A stretch of 39,677 nucleotides of DNA from Liquorilactobacillus satsumensis DSM 16230 = JCM 12392 (lineage in GTDB: Bacteria; Bacillota; Bacilli; Lactobacillales; Lactobacillaceae). The stretch is taken from contig NZ_AZFQ01000055.1 of NCBI RefSeq assembly GCF_001435195.1, positions 159,096-198,772 of the forward strand, given 5' to 3'. The position numbers and the translations under genes were made by a program. The first letter of the stretch is position 1. Each line of letters opens with the position of its first letter. The notes beneath the pieces are model-generated. The model was not told where the DNA came from and made no database searches. It saw only the letters and a list, made by a program, of their open reading frames with translations. This document shows positions 15,015-22,674 of this stretch, one piece after another.

Positions 15015-15866
15015 TTGGATAGAATTTTAATTGGTTTTTTTCCAGCTTTAATTTGGGGCATTATGTCCTTGTTGTTACATTTTTTTAAAGGTTCTGCTTT
15101 TACGCAACTTCTTGGAACAACTTTAGGAACCGTTATTATTGGAAGCATTCTATTTTTATATAAGCAACCTCAAATCACTCTAAAAATTATTTTCTGGAGT
15201 TTTCTTTCGGGTATTTGTTGGAGTATTGGTCAGTTGGGACAATATATAGGCTATCGTCAAATTGGTATAAGTAAAGTTATACCAATTTCAACTGGGTTAC
15301 AAATTAGTGGTAACTCATTAATTGGTGGTTTCCTTTTCCAAGAATGGCAAACTGTCGATGATATTTTGAAAGGAGTTCTAGGCATTTGCATTATTCTTTT
15401 AGGAGTTGCCCTTGGTAACCTGAATTTAAAAACATGGAAGAGCAGAAATAAGACTATATTTCCTTATCTATTTTTGATACTAACTACGATAGGTTATTGG
15501 GGATATTCTGCTTTTCCTAAAATGATTCCACAAGCTTCCGCAAATGCAGAGTTATTTCCACAAGCAGCTGGGATGTTTATAATAGCGTTAATCTTTTTAG
15601 TGAGTCACAAAAAGGATGTAAAGAAAATGGATAGGTTGTTCTTGAATACATTGGGTGGGCTTCTTTTTGGAGGAGCAGCGATTGCATATCTTTTGTCAAT
15701 GAAAGCCAATGGAATTGTAAATGCTTTTTTGTTATCGCAATTCAGCGTCGTCATTGCAACCTTAATTGGTATTTTGTTATTAAAAGAAAGTAAGGCAAAG
15801 GAAATGACTAAGGTTTTCGGAGGGCTTTTTTTAATAATTGCTGGTGGCATTCTAGTGATTGTCTAA
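15015..15866 (+). CDS. GRP-family sugar transporter (GlcU/RbsU-like)
   Basis: This is a 283-aa membrane protein with about ten helices and little else, of the drug/metabolite-superfamily glucose/ribose porter group. Family features are the N-terminal FPALIWGIMSLLLHFFKG, the helix-loop QLGQYIGYRQIGISKVIPISTGLQ, and the C-terminal LLKESKAKEMTKVFGGLFLIIAGGILV. The start is TTG 15015, 5 nt after the mannosidase stop; no ATG lies near the expected N-terminus, so expression probably depends on coupling. It is the last gene of module 1 and has no counterpart in module 2. A proton-coupled uptake or release of a free sugar left by mannosidase cleavage would fit, but this is inference. Confidence 0.85.
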   Translation: MDRILIGFFPALIWGIMSLLLHFFKGSAFTQLLGTTLGTVIIGSILFLYKQPQITLKIIFWSFLSGICWSIGQLGQYIGYRQIGISKVIPISTGLQISGNSLIGGFLFQEWQTVDDILKGVLGICIILLGVALGNLNLKTWKSRNKTIFPYLFLILTTIGYWGYSAFPKMIPQASANAELFPQAAGMFIIALIFLVSHKKDVKKMDRLFLNTLGGLLFGGAAIAYLLSMKANGIVNAFLLSQFSVVIATLIGILLLKESKAKEMTKVFGGLFLIIAGGILVIV

Positions 15867-15898
15867 ATGTGTTACTATCAAAGATTAGAAGAAAAATT

Positions 15899-15928
15899 AT
15901 CATAATTGGTCACTGTGCTAATTATGAT
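15899..15928 (+). terminator. hairpin downstream of PTS module 1
   Basis: ATCATAATT at 15899-15907 pairs perfectly with AATTATGAT at 15920-15928 around a 12-nt loop. It is AT-rich and probably assists the stronger hairpin immediately downstream. Confidence 0.4.
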
Positions 15929-15931
15929 ATC

Positions 15932-15987
15932 TATAAAGACTACGGGATCAAGCTAAACAAAATTTGCTTGATCCCGTAGTCTTTATA
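15932..15987. terminator. strong bidirectional terminator between module 1 and DUF308 gene
   Basis: TATAAAGACTACGGGATCAAGC-type sequence at 15932-15953 is perfectly complementary to 15966-15987 (22 bp, loop 12 nt). It ends in TCTTTATA on both strands and lies between convergent genes, so it should stop transcription both ways. Confidence 0.8.
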
Positions 15988-16016
15988 AATGATTTAGCTA
16001 GAGCAATTTATTTTGG

Positions 16017-16526
16017 CTAAATCGCATGAATAAGCATTTCAATCCCGTAAAGCATAAAGAACATTGCAATCAGGAAAGAAATTGAAAAGATTGACAAAGC
16101 AGGTGAGAGGAACAACAGGATTCCAATCACAATTCCGAGGATTGCGATTAGTACATCTACAATGAAGTAACGGGGTTCGACCTGTCTAATCACGTTTGCC
16201 AGCCAGAGATTTGTCAGTGAATCGAACAAGAACATGAGCGCAAAAGAAAAGGTAATCAAGAGCATTCCAAATTGAAGGTTAAAGAGCATTAACAACCCAA
16301 TGAAGATATCTAAGCCAGCAGTGAAGGTAAACCAACCAGTTCTTTCTAGCACTGGACGGTAACTAAAGAGTTTTAGTGCACCTCTGAGAATTGCCAAGAC
16401 GCCGGTAATGATAATGACAGCTCTAAAGGTCGGCAGCGGATTACGCAGACAAAGAATGGCCGTGATGATACTTAGAATGCCGATGATAAAGGTAAATGGA
16501 TCAAAGTTAGCAAGTTTTTCTTTCAT
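16017..16526 (-). CDS. DUF308/HdeD-family membrane protein
   Basis: This small integral membrane protein (169 aa) has about six helices in three repeated hairpin pairs, the usual DUF308 architecture. ANFDPFTFIIGILSIITAILCL, VIIITGVLAILRGALKLF and MFFMLYGIEMLIHAI show the repeated pattern of G-xxx-G helices. In E. coli the relative HdeD is linked to acid stress; the role in Gram-positives is not established. The frame begins at TTG 16541, but GGGGGAT lies 8 nt before ATG 16526, which is taken as the start. The gene is monocistronic, separated from the ABC exporter by repeat copy 4. Confidence 0.82.
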   Translation of the reverse strand: MKEKLANFDPFTFIIGILSIITAILCLRNPLPTFRAVIIITGVLAILRGALKLFSYRPVLERTGWFTFTAGLDIFIGLLMLFNLQFGMLLITFSFALMFLFDSLTNLWLANVIRQVEPRYFIVDVLIAILGIVIGILLFLSPALSIFSISFLIAMFFMLYGIEMLIHAI

Positions 16527-16648
16527 AAAATAATCCCCCAAGATAAATAAATTTAGCTTTCAACATTAACCATAGCACAAATTAAGCCATAGAGTGTCAA
16601 TGAGACTTTTAGGGATGATAAAGTGTTAAGGGCAAGAAAAGTCAAGCA

Positions 16649-16820
16649 GGGGTCTGTGACAAAAATTAACTTTTGTCACAGACCCTCTTTTATTCCAGAT
16701 AAACGTGTTCCATAAGTCAAAATTCTTCGTCTAACTTCGAATTACTCATAGCAAAGTACTCGCTATGTTCGTAATTTCGAGTTAGCACTCAAAATTTTCC
16801 CGACTTATGTCACACTCTCT
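16649..16820 (+). repeat. interspersed hairpin repeat, copy 4 (long form)
   Basis: The stem is GGGTCTGTGACAAAA (16650-16664) with TTTTGTCACAGACCC (16671-16685), then TCTTTTATTCC. The C-to-A change in the right arm matches the inserted T in the left arm, again preserving pairing. It carries the same 40-nt nested hairpin as copy 3. Unlike copies 1-3 it lies between two minus-strand genes, 3 nt after the stop of the ABC exporter, so here it is in reverse relative to its neighbour. Confidence 0.85.
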
Positions 16821-16823
16821 GTA

Positions 16824-18554
16824 TTAGTTGCCAAATTGATTTGAAACATATTCACGGTAAAGTGCATGTTTGGCAACGAGTTCTTGATGAGTACCATGAC
16901 CGCTAACTCGTCCTTTTTCAATAAAGTAGATTTCATCAGCATCGACAATTGTGCTGAGTCGATGGGCGATTACCAGGGTGGTCCGATTACGCATCAGTTT
17001 TTCGAGTGCTTTTTGTACCATCATTTCGGACTCTGAGTCAAGACTGGCGGTGGCTTCATCCAACATCAGAATTTTGGGATCGCGCAAGAATGCGCGTGCA
17101 ATTGCAAGTCTTTGACGCTGGCCTCCTGAGACCTTGACTCCGCGTTCGCCGACTTGCGTATCCAGGCCTTGCGGCATTTGAGCCACAAAATCTTTTGCAT
17201 ATGCCATTTCGAGTACTTGCCAGAGCCGTTCATCTGCGTAGGTACCGTTTAAACCATAAGTCAGGTTGTAGCGGATAGTTCCAGCCATAATGGCGGCATC
17301 TTGACCGACAAGACCGATCTGCTGGCGCCAGTCAGTTAAATTAACAGTTGCAATGTTTGTGTCGTCAATCTTGATTTCACCGCTGTCCGGGGTGTAAAAG
17401 CGCTCCAGCAGACTAAAGATTGTCGACTTACCGCCTCCAGAAGGACCTGCAAATGCCACGACGGTATTCGGATGTGCAGTGAACGAAACAGCGTTTAAGA
17501 TCTGTCGGTTCTGTTCATAAGAGAAGCTGACATTTTGCATGCTCAGAGTCTGCCCCACGACATTCTGAGTTTTTCCTGAAGTTTGATCTTCTTCTGGAAG
17601 TTGCAGCAATTCTTGAAGCCGGGTTGTTGAACCGCTAGCTTTGGCAGTCTCAGAAAAGAATTGTCCTAAGACAACGAATGGTCCGATCATTTGGACAAGG
17701 TACATCAAGAATGAAAAGAGGGTGCCCATGTTCATTGTACCTTGAGCGACTCGGGTAGCGCCATAGCCCAACATGCCGACAATCATTCCCATCATTACCA
17801 TTGTCATCAATGGACCAGCAACAGAGTCATAGATAGCTTCCTTGAGCCCAATCTGGTACAGCTTGTGAATTCGCCGATTTCCTGAATTGAGCTCGGCATT
17901 TTCAGCATTCGAAGACTTTACTAACCGGACTTCGCTAAGAATTTCACTGGCTTCACCGTTAAAAGCCGCGAGTGTGTCTTGCCGGGCATGCGCAATTTTA
18001 TGTGCTCGATTTGCAACTGGTAGAATGGCTAAGACAACCACGGGAACTGCGATGAACATCAACACTGTCATTTTCCAATCCATCACGAGCATCAGTGCCA
18101 AGGCTCCAAACAGCTGCAAAAGCGAGGTTACCATTTTAGGCATCGAATTTGCGAGTAGATCTTTTACCTGAGTGGAGTCATTTACTAGACGTGAGGTGAT
18201 CTCTCCTGATTTTGTTTTGTCAAAATACGGAACAGGGAGGGTTAGTAATTTTTGCCACAGACGTGCGCGCAGCTTATAGACCACGTCCTCTCCGAAAAAG
18301 CCCAGAATTGCTCCCGAAACAGCACTGATCAATGCACTGGCGACGAAGAGGGCGATGACTGTCAGAACTAGTTCAAGATTGACGTGTTTGCCTAATTCAT
18401 TAATCAAATCTTTAGCAAAATGCGGAACTGCCAGCTGCATTGCAGTAGCAATCAGACCGAGTATTAAACCACCGCTAAGTTGCCAATAATGCGGCTTAAT
18501 CTGTGTAATCAACTGCAGGAAATCTTTGGTTTTAAAATTCATTTTTGCTTGCAT
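16824..18554 (-). CDS. ABC multidrug exporter half-transporter (BmrA/LmrA-like)
   Basis: This is a fused membrane and ATPase half-transporter of 576 aa that works as a homodimer. Six helices span about residues 1-310. The nucleotide-binding domain follows: Walker A GPSGGGKS (about 372-379), Q-loop IGLVGQDAAIM, signature VSGGQRQRLAIARA, Walker B ILMLDEATASLD and H-loop IAHRLST. The family exports lipophilic drugs or lipids; the substrate here is unknown. AGGAG lies 6 nt before ATG 18554. It is the second gene of an operon with a MarR regulator (23-nt gap) whose promoter is crowded with TTAGTTAG boxes, so it should be induced by ligands that release MarR. Confidence 0.93.
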   Translation of the reverse strand: MQAKMNFKTKDFLQLITQIKPHYWQLSGGLILGLIATAMQLAVPHFAKDLINELGKHVNLELVLTVIALFVASALISAVSGAILGFFGEDVVYKLRARLWQKLLTLPVPYFDKTKSGEITSRLVNDSTQVKDLLANSMPKMVTSLLQLFGALALMLVMDWKMTVLMFIAVPVVVLAILPVANRAHKIAHARQDTLAAFNGEASEILSEVRLVKSSNAENAELNSGNRRIHKLYQIGLKEAIYDSVAGPLMTMVMMGMIVGMLGYGATRVAQGTMNMGTLFSFLMYLVQMIGPFVVLGQFFSETAKASGSTTRLQELLQLPEEDQTSGKTQNVVGQTLSMQNVSFSYEQNRQILNAVSFTAHPNTVVAFAGPSGGGKSTIFSLLERFYTPDSGEIKIDDTNIATVNLTDWRQQIGLVGQDAAIMAGTIRYNLTYGLNGTYADERLWQVLEMAYAKDFVAQMPQGLDTQVGERGVKVSGGQRQRLAIARAFLRDPKILMLDEATASLDSESEMMVQKALEKLMRNRTTLVIAHRLSTIVDADEIYFIEKGRVSGHGTHQELVAKHALYREYVSNQFGN

Positions 18555-18577
18555 GCTTTTCTCCTAGCGCATTCTTT

Positions 18578-19156
18578 TTAGTCGTGAAAACGGTCAAAGC
18601 GTTGCTTGAAGTCTGGGTGTGAGCGCTCAAAGCCGTGATGCATTTGACGCAGTTGTTTCATAAAATCATAGAAATTATTACCTTTTTCATTGTGCCAATC
18701 AAAAGGAGCTTTTTCATCGAGATCAGCTAGTAATTTACGTAAAAGTGTCCGGAGTTGCTGCTGTTCTTCAGCGCTTAGGGCTAAAAATAATGATTCTGAT
18801 AATTCATCTTTTAGTTTGTGCGAATCGTTGATAAACTGCGTGCCTTTAGCGGTTAAAGAAATTAGTAAGACCCGTTTGTCGGTGGGGGATTCTCGCCGTG
18901 CTACCAGTTCTTCTTCTTCTAATTTACGCACTAGCGCACTGACCGAACTCGGGCGGATGTCTAATTCTTCTACAATTTCTGAATTGGTTAATTGTTCTTT
19001 TTCAGTGAGCAGCTGCAACAAGCGTAATGGACCACGGTTGTCTTGCGGGCGCTGCTGGTCTCCAAAACGGGTACTTTTGATAGCAGCAGCTACGAAGGCA
19101 TGTTGCTGGAAAAGACGGCCGAACAAAGTTAGTAATTCTTGTGAGTCATAAGTCAT
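18578..19156 (-). CDS. MarR-family regulator of the ABC exporter operon
   Basis: This is a 192-aa MarR protein, longer than the usual 140-150 because of a C-terminal tail rich in His, Phe and charged residues (about 150-192, with MHHGFERSHPDFKQRF). The winged helix is at about 50-110: LRLLQLLTEKEQLTNSEIVEELDIRPSSVSALVRKLEEEELVARRESPTDKRVLLISLTAKG, with the conserved D-R-wing. GGGAGTG lies 7 nt before ATG 19156. It is the first gene of the operon, with the exporter following after 23 nt. Four TTAGTTAG half-sites around its own promoter imply autorepression. The tail is unlike classical MarR and could sense metal or drug, which is speculative. Confidence 0.9.
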   Translation of the reverse strand: MTYDSQELLTLFGRLFQQHAFVAAAIKSTRFGDQQRPQDNRGPLRLLQLLTEKEQLTNSEIVEELDIRPSSVSALVRKLEEEELVARRESPTDKRVLLISLTAKGTQFINDSHKLKDELSESLFLALSAEEQQQLRTLLRKLLADLDEKAPFDWHNEKGNNFYDFMKQLRQMHHGFERSHPDFKQRFDRFHD

Positions 19157-19184
19157 TTAAAACACTCCCATTTTTGATTTAGAT

Positions 19185-19262
19185 TTAGTTAGTTTTTACA
19201 TTTGCTAACTAACAATCACAGCATAAACTGTTAGTTAGTTTTTGTCAATAAAAACTAACTAA
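19185..19262 (-). promoter_or_regulatory. MarR operon promoter with two inverted TTAGTTAG operators
   Basis: On the minus strand TTGACA (19243-19248) and TATGCT (19220-19225) are separated by 17 nt. Half-sites TTAGTTAG lie at 19185-19192 and 19231-19238, with inverse CTAACTAA at 19205-19212 and 19255-19262. One pair brackets the -35 and the other lies downstream of the start site. This arrangement would allow two repressor dimers to bind. Confidence 0.75.
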
Positions 19263-19317
19263 GTTTCAAAAAAACTTTTTGGCTTGCTAGTGGAGCGTTG
19301 TGAGTTCCATTTTAGTC

Positions 19318-19424
19318 GGAGGTGTGACATAGGTTGTTAAAATTCGAAGTCAGACCGAAGATTTTGACTTATAAAAGATTTATGCGTCGTAAATAAAAGA
19401 TGAGCACCACAGTGAACTTTTAAT
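19318..19424 (-). repeat. degenerate copy of the interspersed repeat, opposite orientation
   Basis: Read on the plus strand, GGTGTGACATAGGT, TTAAAATTCGAAGTCAGAC, CGAAGATTTTGACTTAT and AATAAAAGATGAGC follow in order the reverse complement of the repeat (GTGTGACATAAGT, CGAAGTTAGACGGAG, AATTTTGACTTATG, AATAAAAGAGG). About 9 nt (GAGTGCTAA) are missing and the stem has decayed. The rest of the gap 19157-19625 holds MarR operators and a promoter but no gene. Confidence 0.6.
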
Positions 19425-19534
19425 CCGAATATTTAATTTGCAGAGAGTCGCGGTCAGGGTGAACTCTTTTTGTCAAAAAAAATGGCGGCTGGCTGAGCCT
19501 AAGATTACAAGTTTGTATTTTTAAACTTTTTTGC

Positions 19535-19562
19535 TTGCCAAAGTATGTTTCTATGGTATTTT
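19535..19562 (+). promoter_or_regulatory. candidate promoter of the TIM-barrel gene
   Basis: TTGCCA at 19535-19540 and TATTTT at 19557-19562 have a 16-nt spacing, about 60 nt before the TTG start. Confidence 0.45.
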
Positions 19563-19625
19563 ATTTAGTGCTGGCATTTATTCATACGGATGTTTGCAAC
19601 CAACTAATATAAGGGGTGAGTTCGA

Positions 19626-20303
19626 TTGATTAATTCATTCAAATACAAATACAACGTCTCCACAAACTTAAGAAAGCAGCTTGTGACGGTCCCCACGGCG
19701 ATTGAAACCGCAAGTGGGATCTCATTTATGGGGCGTAACGTGAAATCGCTTATTTTTACTACTGATATTGCAATTGTCAGAAATACGAATGCAGACGCTA
19801 TTTTAGCAGTTTATCCGTTTACCCCCGATCCGGCAATCATGCAAGCGATCCATGTAGCTTCTGATCGTCCGGTCTTTTCAGGTGTCGGCGGCGGTTTGAC
19901 GAATGGAAAACGCTCTGCTGATATGAGCCTGTTTGCAGAAAGCTGGGGAAGTCTTGGGGTAATTGTCAATGCTCCGACTTCCGTTGAAACGATTAAATTA
20001 ATCAACGATGTGGTGGATATCCCCATTATTTTAACGGTTGTCAACACCGAAGTTGATTTTGCCGAGAAGTTCGCTGCCGGAATTGATGTTATCAACGTTA
20101 GCGGCGGCTATCAGACCGCTCAAATAGTGCATACTATTCGGGAACGCTATCCTCAAGTTCCAATTATTGCAACGGGCGGTCATAGTGATGAGTCAATTAA
20201 ACAAACAATTGCCGCTGGTGCAAATGCAATCACGTACAATCCACCGACCACCAGTAGTTTGTTTGCCCAAAAAATGAAGGAGTATCGCGAATTTGGATTC
20301 TGA
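19626..20303 (+). CDS. TIM-barrel protein of unknown specificity
   Basis: This 225-aa cytoplasmic protein has a clear beta/alpha-barrel rhythm: SLIFTTDIAIV, AILAVYPF, PVFSGVGGGLTNGK, GSLGVIVNAP, IPIILTVVNTE, GIDVINVSGG, VPIIATGGHSDES and AITYNPP. The late strands with VSGG and ATGGH form a phosphate-binding site of the type seen in thiamin-phosphate synthase, indole-glycerol-phosphate synthase and related barrels. In lactobacilli such proteins are usually annotated only as hydrolase-like. The start is TTG 19626 with AAGGGGTGAG at 19611-19620; no ATG is suitably placed. The gene stands alone, with a hairpin terminator 20 nt downstream. No substrate can be inferred. Confidence 0.78.
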   Translation: MINSFKYKYNVSTNLRKQLVTVPTAIETASGISFMGRNVKSLIFTTDIAIVRNTNADAILAVYPFTPDPAIMQAIHVASDRPVFSGVGGGLTNGKRSADMSLFAESWGSLGVIVNAPTSVETIKLINDVVDIPIILTVVNTEVDFAEKFAAGIDVINVSGGYQTAQIVHTIRERYPQVPIIATGGHSDESIKQTIAAGANAITYNPPTTSSLFAQKMKEYREFGF

Positions 20304-20321
20304 TTGGGACAAGCTGCGGTC

Positions 20322-20357
20322 AAAAAAGTGAAAATTTTAAAATAATCACTATTTTTT
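20322..20357 (+). terminator. terminator of the TIM-barrel gene
   Basis: AAAAAAGTGA at 20322-20331 pairs with TCACT plus a run of Ts at 20346-20357, with one bulged A. It lies 18 nt after the stop. Confidence 0.6.
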
Positions 20358-20429
20358 ATGCTATTTGGCTTGTGTGAGCCCTCTAGTTTGTTTTATTATT
20401 AGGTTGATTCGATAAGTTTCGGATAGTAC

Positions 20430-20445
20430 TTATTATTAATAATAA
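20430..20445. promoter_or_regulatory. AT-rich palindrome upstream of the LysR gene
   Basis: TTATTATTAATAATAA is a perfect 16-bp palindrome 23 nt before the lysR start codon. It may be an autoregulatory site, but its simple AT content makes this weak. Confidence 0.35.
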
Positions 20446-20467
20446 TTAATAGAGGGGAACTGGACAC

Positions 20468-21439
20468 ATGAAAACGAAGCAGGATAGTATCTTTTCTTCA
20501 AAAACGCTCACCTACTTCCTTCAACTAGCAGAAACAATGAGTTACACGCAGGCTGCACAAATCTTGGGAATTACGCAACCGGCGCTCACACAGCAGATTA
20601 AGAAGTTGGAGCGAACAGTCGGGGCACCATTATTCTATTCCGTGGGGAAAAAACTGCACCTGTCTGATGCAGGCTATACCATGTTGGATGCAACTCATCA
20701 GATTTATGAAACACTCAATGAAGCTGCCGATGAGATCCAGCAATCGACAAGTGCATTGCATGGCGAGATCCATCTGGGAATTCTGGCGTCGATTGAAGAC
20801 CGTGTCTTTAGTCAGTTTGCAGTTGAGTATTACATGGCTCACCGGAGTATTAAGATTACTTTTCATATGTTGACACGCAAGGAAATTTGGGAACTCTTGG
20901 AGAATAATGAGATTGATCTTGCAATCATGTATCTGCCTGATGAGAGTATTAAGAACTGGAAACCATATCAGTCGAAACTAATTTTGACAGAAGATCTGTT
21001 ATTTTTGCATAATCGCCCGGAATTTTTCAAGAAGAAAAACATTCGTTTGCGCGATACGACTGGCAACGATTGGGTCACATATCCACCGGGTTACTATCTG
21101 CACAGTACCATGCTTGAAGCTTATAAGAATAGTATGATCGATCCGCCTTCTTCGGTTGCTTATTTTGCAAAACCAGGCCAGATTTTTGAATTCGCCCGAG
21201 CAACGGATGTTTACACCGCCTTGCCAGCTTCTTTCGTGCGTGCACATAATGCAACTGCCGCTGGCACTAAGTTGCATGTTGCACACTTTGAGCCGGCAAT
21301 CAAATTTGATCTGGCGTTTGTTTTCCGCAAGGGGAAGAATCAGATTCCACGAATTGCTAATTTTTTGAAGGAATTTGATGATTATCTGACAAAACAGGAT
21401 TACAATTCGCGCTTGACAGAAATCAGCAATCAAGGTTAA
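20468..21439 (+). CDS. LysR-family transcriptional regulator
   Basis: This is a 323-aa LysR-type regulator. The winged HTH is at about residues 10-70: LTYFLQLAETMSYTQAAQILGITQPALTQQIKKLERTVGAPLFYSVGKKLHLSDAG, with the canonical A-A--L-I-QPALT-QI--LE pattern. The effector-binding domain (about 95-300) begins with GEIHLGILASIEDRVF. Its ligand cannot be told. GAGGGGA lies just before ATG 20468. It is followed after 39 nt by ppaC on the same strand with no obvious terminator between, so the two may be co-transcribed; whether it regulates ppaC is unknown. Confidence 0.88.
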   Translation: MKTKQDSIFSSKTLTYFLQLAETMSYTQAAQILGITQPALTQQIKKLERTVGAPLFYSVGKKLHLSDAGYTMLDATHQIYETLNEAADEIQQSTSALHGEIHLGILASIEDRVFSQFAVEYYMAHRSIKITFHMLTRKEIWELLENNEIDLAIMYLPDESIKNWKPYQSKLILTEDLLFLHNRPEFFKKKNIRLRDTTGNDWVTYPPGYYLHSTMLEAYKNSMIDPPSSVAYFAKPGQIFEFARATDVYTALPASFVRAHNATAAGTKLHVAHFEPAIKFDLAFVFRKGKNQIPRIANFLKEFDDYLTKQDYNSRLTEISNQG

Positions 21440-21478
21440 ATCAAAATAGGAAATCAATTTAAGATGGGAGATCTTTTG

Positions 21479-22399
21479 ATGAAGGAACTAGTTTTTGGTC
21501 ATAAAAATCCCGATACGGATGCTATCGTAGCTGCAAAGGCGTTTTCGTACCTGGAAAATCAGTTAGGTGCAGAGACTGAAGCGGTCGCACTTGGTACACC
21601 GAATGAGGAAACAAAATTTGTTTTGGCACATTTCGAGGAACCTGCACCGCGGGTTGTTGAAAAGGTTGCACCTGAAGTTGAAGCAGTCATGCTGGTTGAT
21701 CATAATGAAGCCCAGCAAAGTGTAGCAGATTTGAAAGACGTAACTGTTACACATGTGGTCGATCATCATCGAATCGCTAACTTCGAGACGTCACTGCCAC
21801 TTTATTACCACGCAGAACCAGTTGGCTGCACAAGCACGATTATCTCGAAACTTTTCAAGCAAAACCGGGTTGAGATTCCTGCAAAATTGGCGGGCTTGAT
21901 GCTTTCGGCCATTATCTCTGATACTTTGTTATTCAAATCACCAACAACAACTGACGATGATAAGGTAGCCGTTAAAGAACTTGCTGGAATTGCTAAAGTA
22001 GATTATCAGCAATATGGTTTAGAGATGCTTAAAGCAGGGACAAACCTTGGCAGCAAATCCGAAAAAGAACTCATTGATGCAGATGCTAAGTCATTTGAAA
22101 TGGGTGGCAAGACTATCCGGATTGATCAGATCAATACAGTGGATATCGATGAAGTCTTTGCACGCGAAACTGCTTTGCGGGCTGCAATCAGTGAAGAAAA
22201 TCAAGCTGAAGGCTATGACTTATTCCTCTTAATGGTTACCAATATCCTTAATAGTGACACCCGCTTGCTTGTGGTTGGCGAACCACAAGACGTGGTTGAA
22301 AAGGCTTTTGATATTCAGCTTAAGGACAATAAGGCTGAACTTCCAGGCGTGGTTTCACGTAAGAAACAAGTTGTACCGCCATTAGAAAAGGCCTTTTAA
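21479..22399 (+). CDS. ppaC: manganese-dependent inorganic pyrophosphatase (family II)
   Basis: The enzyme hydrolyses pyrophosphate to two phosphates in the cytoplasm, pulling biosynthetic reactions forward. It has 306 aa, the normal length. The DHH-domain metal site is visible: [10 protein letters not shown] with His8, Asp12 and Asp14, then VDHNEAQQS, then VVDHHRI. The C-terminal DHHA2 domain ends with [10 protein letters not shown], whose Arg and Lys bind the substrate. The frame opens at ATG 21464, but GGGAG at 21468-21472 lies 6 nt before ATG 21479, and family proteins begin at [10 protein letters not shown], so 21479 is chosen. A T-rich hairpin terminator follows at 22467. Confidence 0.96.
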   Translation: MKELVFGHKNPDTDAIVAAKAFSYLENQLGAETEAVALGTPNEETKFVLAHFEEPAPRVVEKVAPEVEAVMLVDHNEAQQSVADLKDVTVTHVVDHHRIANFETSLPLYYHAEPVGCTSTIISKLFKQNRVEIPAKLAGLMLSAIISDTLLFKSPTTTDDDKVAVKELAGIAKVDYQQYGLEMLKAGTNLGSKSEKELIDADAKSFEMGGKTIRIDQINTVDIDEVFARETALRAAISEENQAEGYDLFLLMVTNILNSDTRLLVVGEPQDVVEKAFDIQLKDNKAELPGVVSRKKQVVPPLEKAF

Positions 22400-22466
22400 G
22401 CGCAAGGTACTTTTTGTGAACGGGCGTGAGCAGCAACTGTTTTAAAATTTGATAATGTGATTAAAC

Positions 22467-22506
22467 GGGGGGTTGCAGCAAATGTTTTTTGTTGCGCTCC
22501 TTTTTT
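22467..22506 (+). terminator. terminator of ppaC
   Basis: GCAGCAA at 22475-22481 pairs with TTGTTGC at 22489-22495, extended by G-rich/CTCC wobble pairs, and is followed by TTTTTT. Confidence 0.65.
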
Positions 22507-22607
22507 AAGTCTATTTACATGTGACTATGCGCGTAGGCCTTTGATTTACAACAAAATTTGTTTTAACGAGAATTTTTATTGATTAATAAGTATTTCTGTT
22601 AAGTATT

Positions 22608-22636
22608 TTGCTATAAACACTTAACAAGTGTATAAT
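22608..22636 (+). promoter_or_regulatory. promoter of the DeoR gene with operator inside the spacer
   Basis: TTGCTA (22608-22613) and a perfect TATAAT (22631-22636) are separated by 17 nt. The inverted repeat ACACTT-AAC-AAGTGT (22617-22631) fills the spacer, so a bound dimer would exclude RNA polymerase. AAGTATTT occurs twice just upstream (22588 and 22601). Confidence 0.7.
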
Positions 22637-22674
22637 TATTATTAGATTTTCAAAAAAGATTTGAGGTATGCGCA

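Noticed and set aside
15899-15987. Two tandem hairpins after module 1 considered as an attachment site or small RNA
   Set aside because: The position between convergent genes and the long perfect stem with flanking TTTATA are explained by bidirectional termination.
800-16820. Repeat copies considered as a CRISPR array or insertion sequence
   Set aside because: Copies are kilobases apart with genes between, lack spacers, and encode no transposase or Cas protein.
17887-18171. 94-aa plus-strand ORF inside the ABC exporter
   Set aside because: Antisense shadow over the membrane domain; Ser/Thr-rich low-quality composition.
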